Source: Costus lasius (Eukaryota > Streptophyta > Magnoliopsida > Zingiberales > Costaceae). Taken from it: a DNA stretch of 64,000 bases. Shown here piece after piece: positions 61,094 through 64,000 of the stretch (position 1 is the first letter of the stretch; the number at the start of each line of letters is the position of its first letter). Under the pieces are notes generated by a model. It was not told the origin of the DNA and ran no database searches. It saw only the letters and a list, made by a program, of their open reading frames with translations. A program made the translations under genes and the position numbers. Location of the stretch: assembly GCA_027563935.2 (NCBI GenBank), contig JANVAS020000222.1, positions 310,001 to 374,000 of the forward strand, read 5' to 3'.

Positions 61094-63581
61094 TGTAAGA
61101 TCCAAGAATCTTAATTCCTTGTAAGTACTATTCTTGATTTAAATCTTTGGCTATGATATTTTTCCTATGTTTTGTTTTTGTAAACTCTAGGATGGGGGAG
61201 AGTTTTATCTCTAAAACCTTTAGGGGTTATTTATAAATTAGTGGCAAAGGGTTAGTGAATATTAATTTAAGTCTTAATGGATTTTGACTCTAGTAATTAA
61301 TTAATTAGAGCTTATTGGATGTTAATTAAATCCTTATTGGATTTTCGCTTAAGTGAATAATTAATTATGGGTTATTGGGTTTGCACTTAAATTAGATGGA
61401 TTTTGGGTTTAAAATTTGAATTAATCAGTAAGTGGGTTAATTCATAAACCCTATTCGAATTAATTAGTTAGCGGGTTTGAAAATTTAAAAACCAAAAATC
61501 CAAGGGGGGGCGGACGGCTAGGGCAAAGAAGTTGGCGTTTTGGCTTGAAGGCTTGGGCAATTTCTTGAAGGCTTGGGCGATTTCTTGAAGGCTTGGACGA
61601 ATTTTCTTCTTCCTCTTCTTTTTCCCTTGGCCGGCGTCTTTGGTGTTTGGTGGCGTCTACCTAGGAACATTTCAAGGCCTTGGACGAGTTGTGTGGAGAG
61701 ATTTTCATCTTGGTGTTCACGGTTCAAGATAAGAGGTGAGTGGGGTGTCTTATTCGAAATCTATCCACTTGGTTGTGCTAGATAATAAATTTGATTTCTT
61801 GGAAATTTTACCATGTTAAAAACCGAAACTCAAGGTGTATCTTTCATGAAAACCGAAATCTTGCAACATGAAATTTACGATATTTCTTGTATGGAATTTA
61901 GGTAGTTTTAAGTCAGTGATTCTTGAGCATGAAATTCTTGTTAACTAAGGTTAAAGTTTAAGTAGATAATATGTTGTAGGAACCGTGGGCTACATGTGGT
62001 GTTATGTGAATTAGATGGTAAGAATACAAATTTTAATCCTATGTTGATTTTATAGATGCCCTGATAAATGCAATAATGTTATAGGATCCATGATTGTTTC
62101 TCTATGTGCAGCATGTTATATATTTATGGCCATGTATCCTTGTTTGAGAAACTTGGGTGATAACTTAGCAAGGTTATACTAAACTGATCAGCATGAAACC
62201 TAAGGACACTACACTACATTATGTGGTTATATGTGGTTTCGAATGTTATGTGTTGTGGTCTGTGTACCCATTATGGATAGGACTAAGGCTAAGTGTAACT
62301 GTGTACTCAAGGGGATAGTCTATATGTGATATGTTAGGGGTTGGAGATTTCAGCCCGGTGTATTGTGATATGTGAGGGGTTGATGTTTCAGCCTGCCTGT
62401 TGTGATTATCGTGATGAAAATGACTATCCTAGAGTCTGGTTGACACTTAGGAGTCCACTTTTGTGATTGTGAAATAATATATAAGATGTGTCTAGTGGTT
62501 GTCCAGATAAGGAACCCTTTGGGAGAACGAGTGATTGATGCAAAGTGCCATGTCTTGGTCGGACAGGGGCCACCTCTTGATTTCATCACTCTTAGACTTT
62601 TAGATTTTTGTGTTATGGGGTGGTGTAGATCAAGGTATCACATCTTGACCGGATGGGGATCACCTCTTGAGTCTACACACCGTCCATGTTTGTGTTGCAT
62701 GTGATTTGCAGGCTTCTCCCAGTGCTTAGGCCAGAGCCGGGTTGGACCCTAGGGGTCACTTTTGATTTATGCTGGACAACAACTAAGTGGTTGGTGTGTT
62801 TAGTTGGTTTAGAGTATGACTCTAGAACTTTGGTTACTCTGGGGTGACATTTGTGTGATGCCTGTACATCTAATTGTTTATATGAGTTCTGTTCTTTGTT
62901 TTCTGTTCTTTGTTTTAGTTATATGTTGACTTAATGTTCTGCAAAAGGTTTTTTAAAATAATCTGCATGTATCTTTGAGTGTATGTTATGGATGGTCGAT
63001 TGAGGCTATCCACTCACTGGGCTGTGTAGCTCACCCCTCATTATTTTCAGGTGTAGAGCAGGGGCGCATTGCCTGAGTTAGCGTATGTTATGGATATTGT
63101 GATTTTCTCTACAACTATGCTGGTGCGATGTATAAGATTTTTTTTGTGTTTAGTTAACTGGGGCCGGTTATGGCTAAACTTTGTGAACCAGTGTTGCCGG
63201 TTGTGGCAGTTTTGAGATTTTGATTTTTGTGTCACCGAGGGCTTTGGCTTGTTTTCGGTGTTTGGGTCATTGATGTTAGTTCCATGAGTTTATAAAATCG
63301 ATATTGTGGCTTTGCTTCGAATTTCGAGTTGATTCGTATTTTGCGATCAGATTTGATATAAATGTGAACTTGCATATGTCTAGTGCAAGTATTGCGTGGT
63401 GGCAGGTACATTTGTGAATTTGTGTTTTGTGGAGATTCTATGTAGGGATTTTCGAAATTTTTTCAGATTGAGTTTTCTTGAACTGGGTTTTACTTAGCAT
63501 GTGCATCGATCCTGTGTGATAACATCCTGTTCCTTTGTGACTTGTGTTGCTTGTTTGGGGTTAAGATAACGGGATGTGACA
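61094..63581 (+). repeat. 5' LTR of gypsy-like element G2
   Basis: Begins TGTAAGATCC directly at the break in A4 and ends GGGATGTGACA, 2488 bp, followed after three bases by a primer site. A TATATAAG box lies near 62478. The 3' LTR is outside the window, so the left boundary rests on the TG start and the A4 break. The base before it (A at 61093) differs from the sister copies (C). Confidence 0.75.
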
Positions 63582-63584
63582 TAA

Positions 63585-63596
63585 TGGTATCAGAGG
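63585..63596 (+). promoter_or_regulatory. Primer-binding site of G2
   Basis: TGGTATCAGAGG, three bases after the LTR end, initiator-Met tRNA type. It supports the LTR boundary at 63581. Confidence 0.82.
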
Positions 63597-63707
63597 AGTT
63601 GGCTAGCTAAAACTTAGTTCAGGAGAAAACATGTTTGTGTATTGCTAGACACCTGATAGGTTTATGTTTGTTTTCCTTACTATGGTATGTGTGTGTAGGA
63701 ATTTAAG

Positions 63708-64000
63708 ATGGTGCGATCCAGAGGAAATGCTAGCGGCGAGGGTGAGCAGACCTCAGATCTCACGAGAACCATTGAGGCTCTGACAGGCATGGTACGGCAA
63801 CAGGGTGCCATGATAGAGAGGCAAGCTCAGATGCTGCAGCAGCAACAGACTCAGCATCAAGAAGCGCAACAGCAGCTCTTGCAGCAATTGACTCAGGAGA
63901 GATCCCAGACTACTACTCGGGTGGTGGGGAATGACTATCAGGAAGACGCTCACAGGCGCTATGTCTCGCTTGTGAGTGAATTCCAGAAACTGGGTCCTAG
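63708..64000 (+). CDS. G2 gag, N-terminal part (runs off window)
   Basis: ATG at 63708 opens a frame still open at the window end (97 codons). The product begins with a polar stretch, then a Gln-rich helical segment of about 40 residues (probable coiled coil), then a segment with Tyr/Phe/Leu spacing like the start of a retrotransposon gag domain. Long LTR, primer site and this gag style fit a Ty3/gypsy element. Whether the rest is intact cannot be seen. Confidence 0.7.
   Translation, partial: MVRSRGNASGEGEQTSDLTRTIEALTGMVRQQGAMIERQAQMLQQQQTQHQEAQQQLLQQLTQERSQTTTRVVGNDYQEDAHRRYVSLVSEFQKLGP

Overview
This window looks like a repeat-dense nuclear chromosome segment of a flowering plant. It has spliced genes with GT-AG introns, Ty1/copia and Ty3/gypsy-like LTR elements with plant initiator-Met tRNA primer sites, and a plant-type LINE. 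I cannot name the species; a monocot with a large genome is only a guess. About 85-90% of the window is transposon-derived. I can support only one host gene: a seven-exon neprosin-family (glutamic peptidase) gene at 13782-16278, in a non-mobile island of about 7 kb (12443 to about 19550).

Layout, left to right. (1) 1-12442: a minus-strand gypsy-like element (G1) with its 5' LTR at 10761-12442, primer site, and gag start. Its gag is split by a 10-kb copia element (A1, 658-10679, plus strand). A1's own 5' LTR contains a solo LTR of a third family (X1, 2132-3805). (2) 12443-19549: the neprosin gene and AT-rich DNA. (3) 19550-35549: a degenerate minus-strand LINE cut by three LTR insertions: solo LTR S (19910-21162), full copia element A2 (22082-31175), and a solo copia-B LTR (32481-34431). 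(4) 35550-41008: a degenerate coding-poor LTR-retroelement-like region, with a second family-X solo LTR (X2, 39310-40952). (5) 41009-47690: a minus-strand copia-B element, 5'-truncated, with a family-A solo LTR (A3, 45226-46892) inside its integrase. (6) 47691-61093: a 5'-truncated family-A element (A4), split by the youngest copy, A5 (49135-58278). (7) 61094-64000: the 5' LTR, primer site and gag start of a gypsy-like element (G2), which runs off the window and is inserted in the 3' end of A4's pol.

Five copies of one copia family (A1-A5) make comparison possible. The intact gag-pol frame is about 1295 codons in the order gag, CCHC knuckle, protease, integrase, reverse transcriptase, RNase H. 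Every copy here is broken, two of them (A2, A5) by a single lesion. The most interesting signal is a candidate gene architecture in family A. A short in-frame ATG exon inside the 5' LTR ends at a splice donor. A matching acceptor lies exactly seven codons before the conventional gag ATG. Splicing would remove the primer-binding site from the translated mRNA while unspliced RNA keeps it for reverse transcription.

Target-site duplications (TSDs) were read directly for most insertions: ATCGC, CCAGG, TAGAA, GAATA, GTGAA, TGAGG and CTAGA, plus an imperfect GCGGG/ACGGG.
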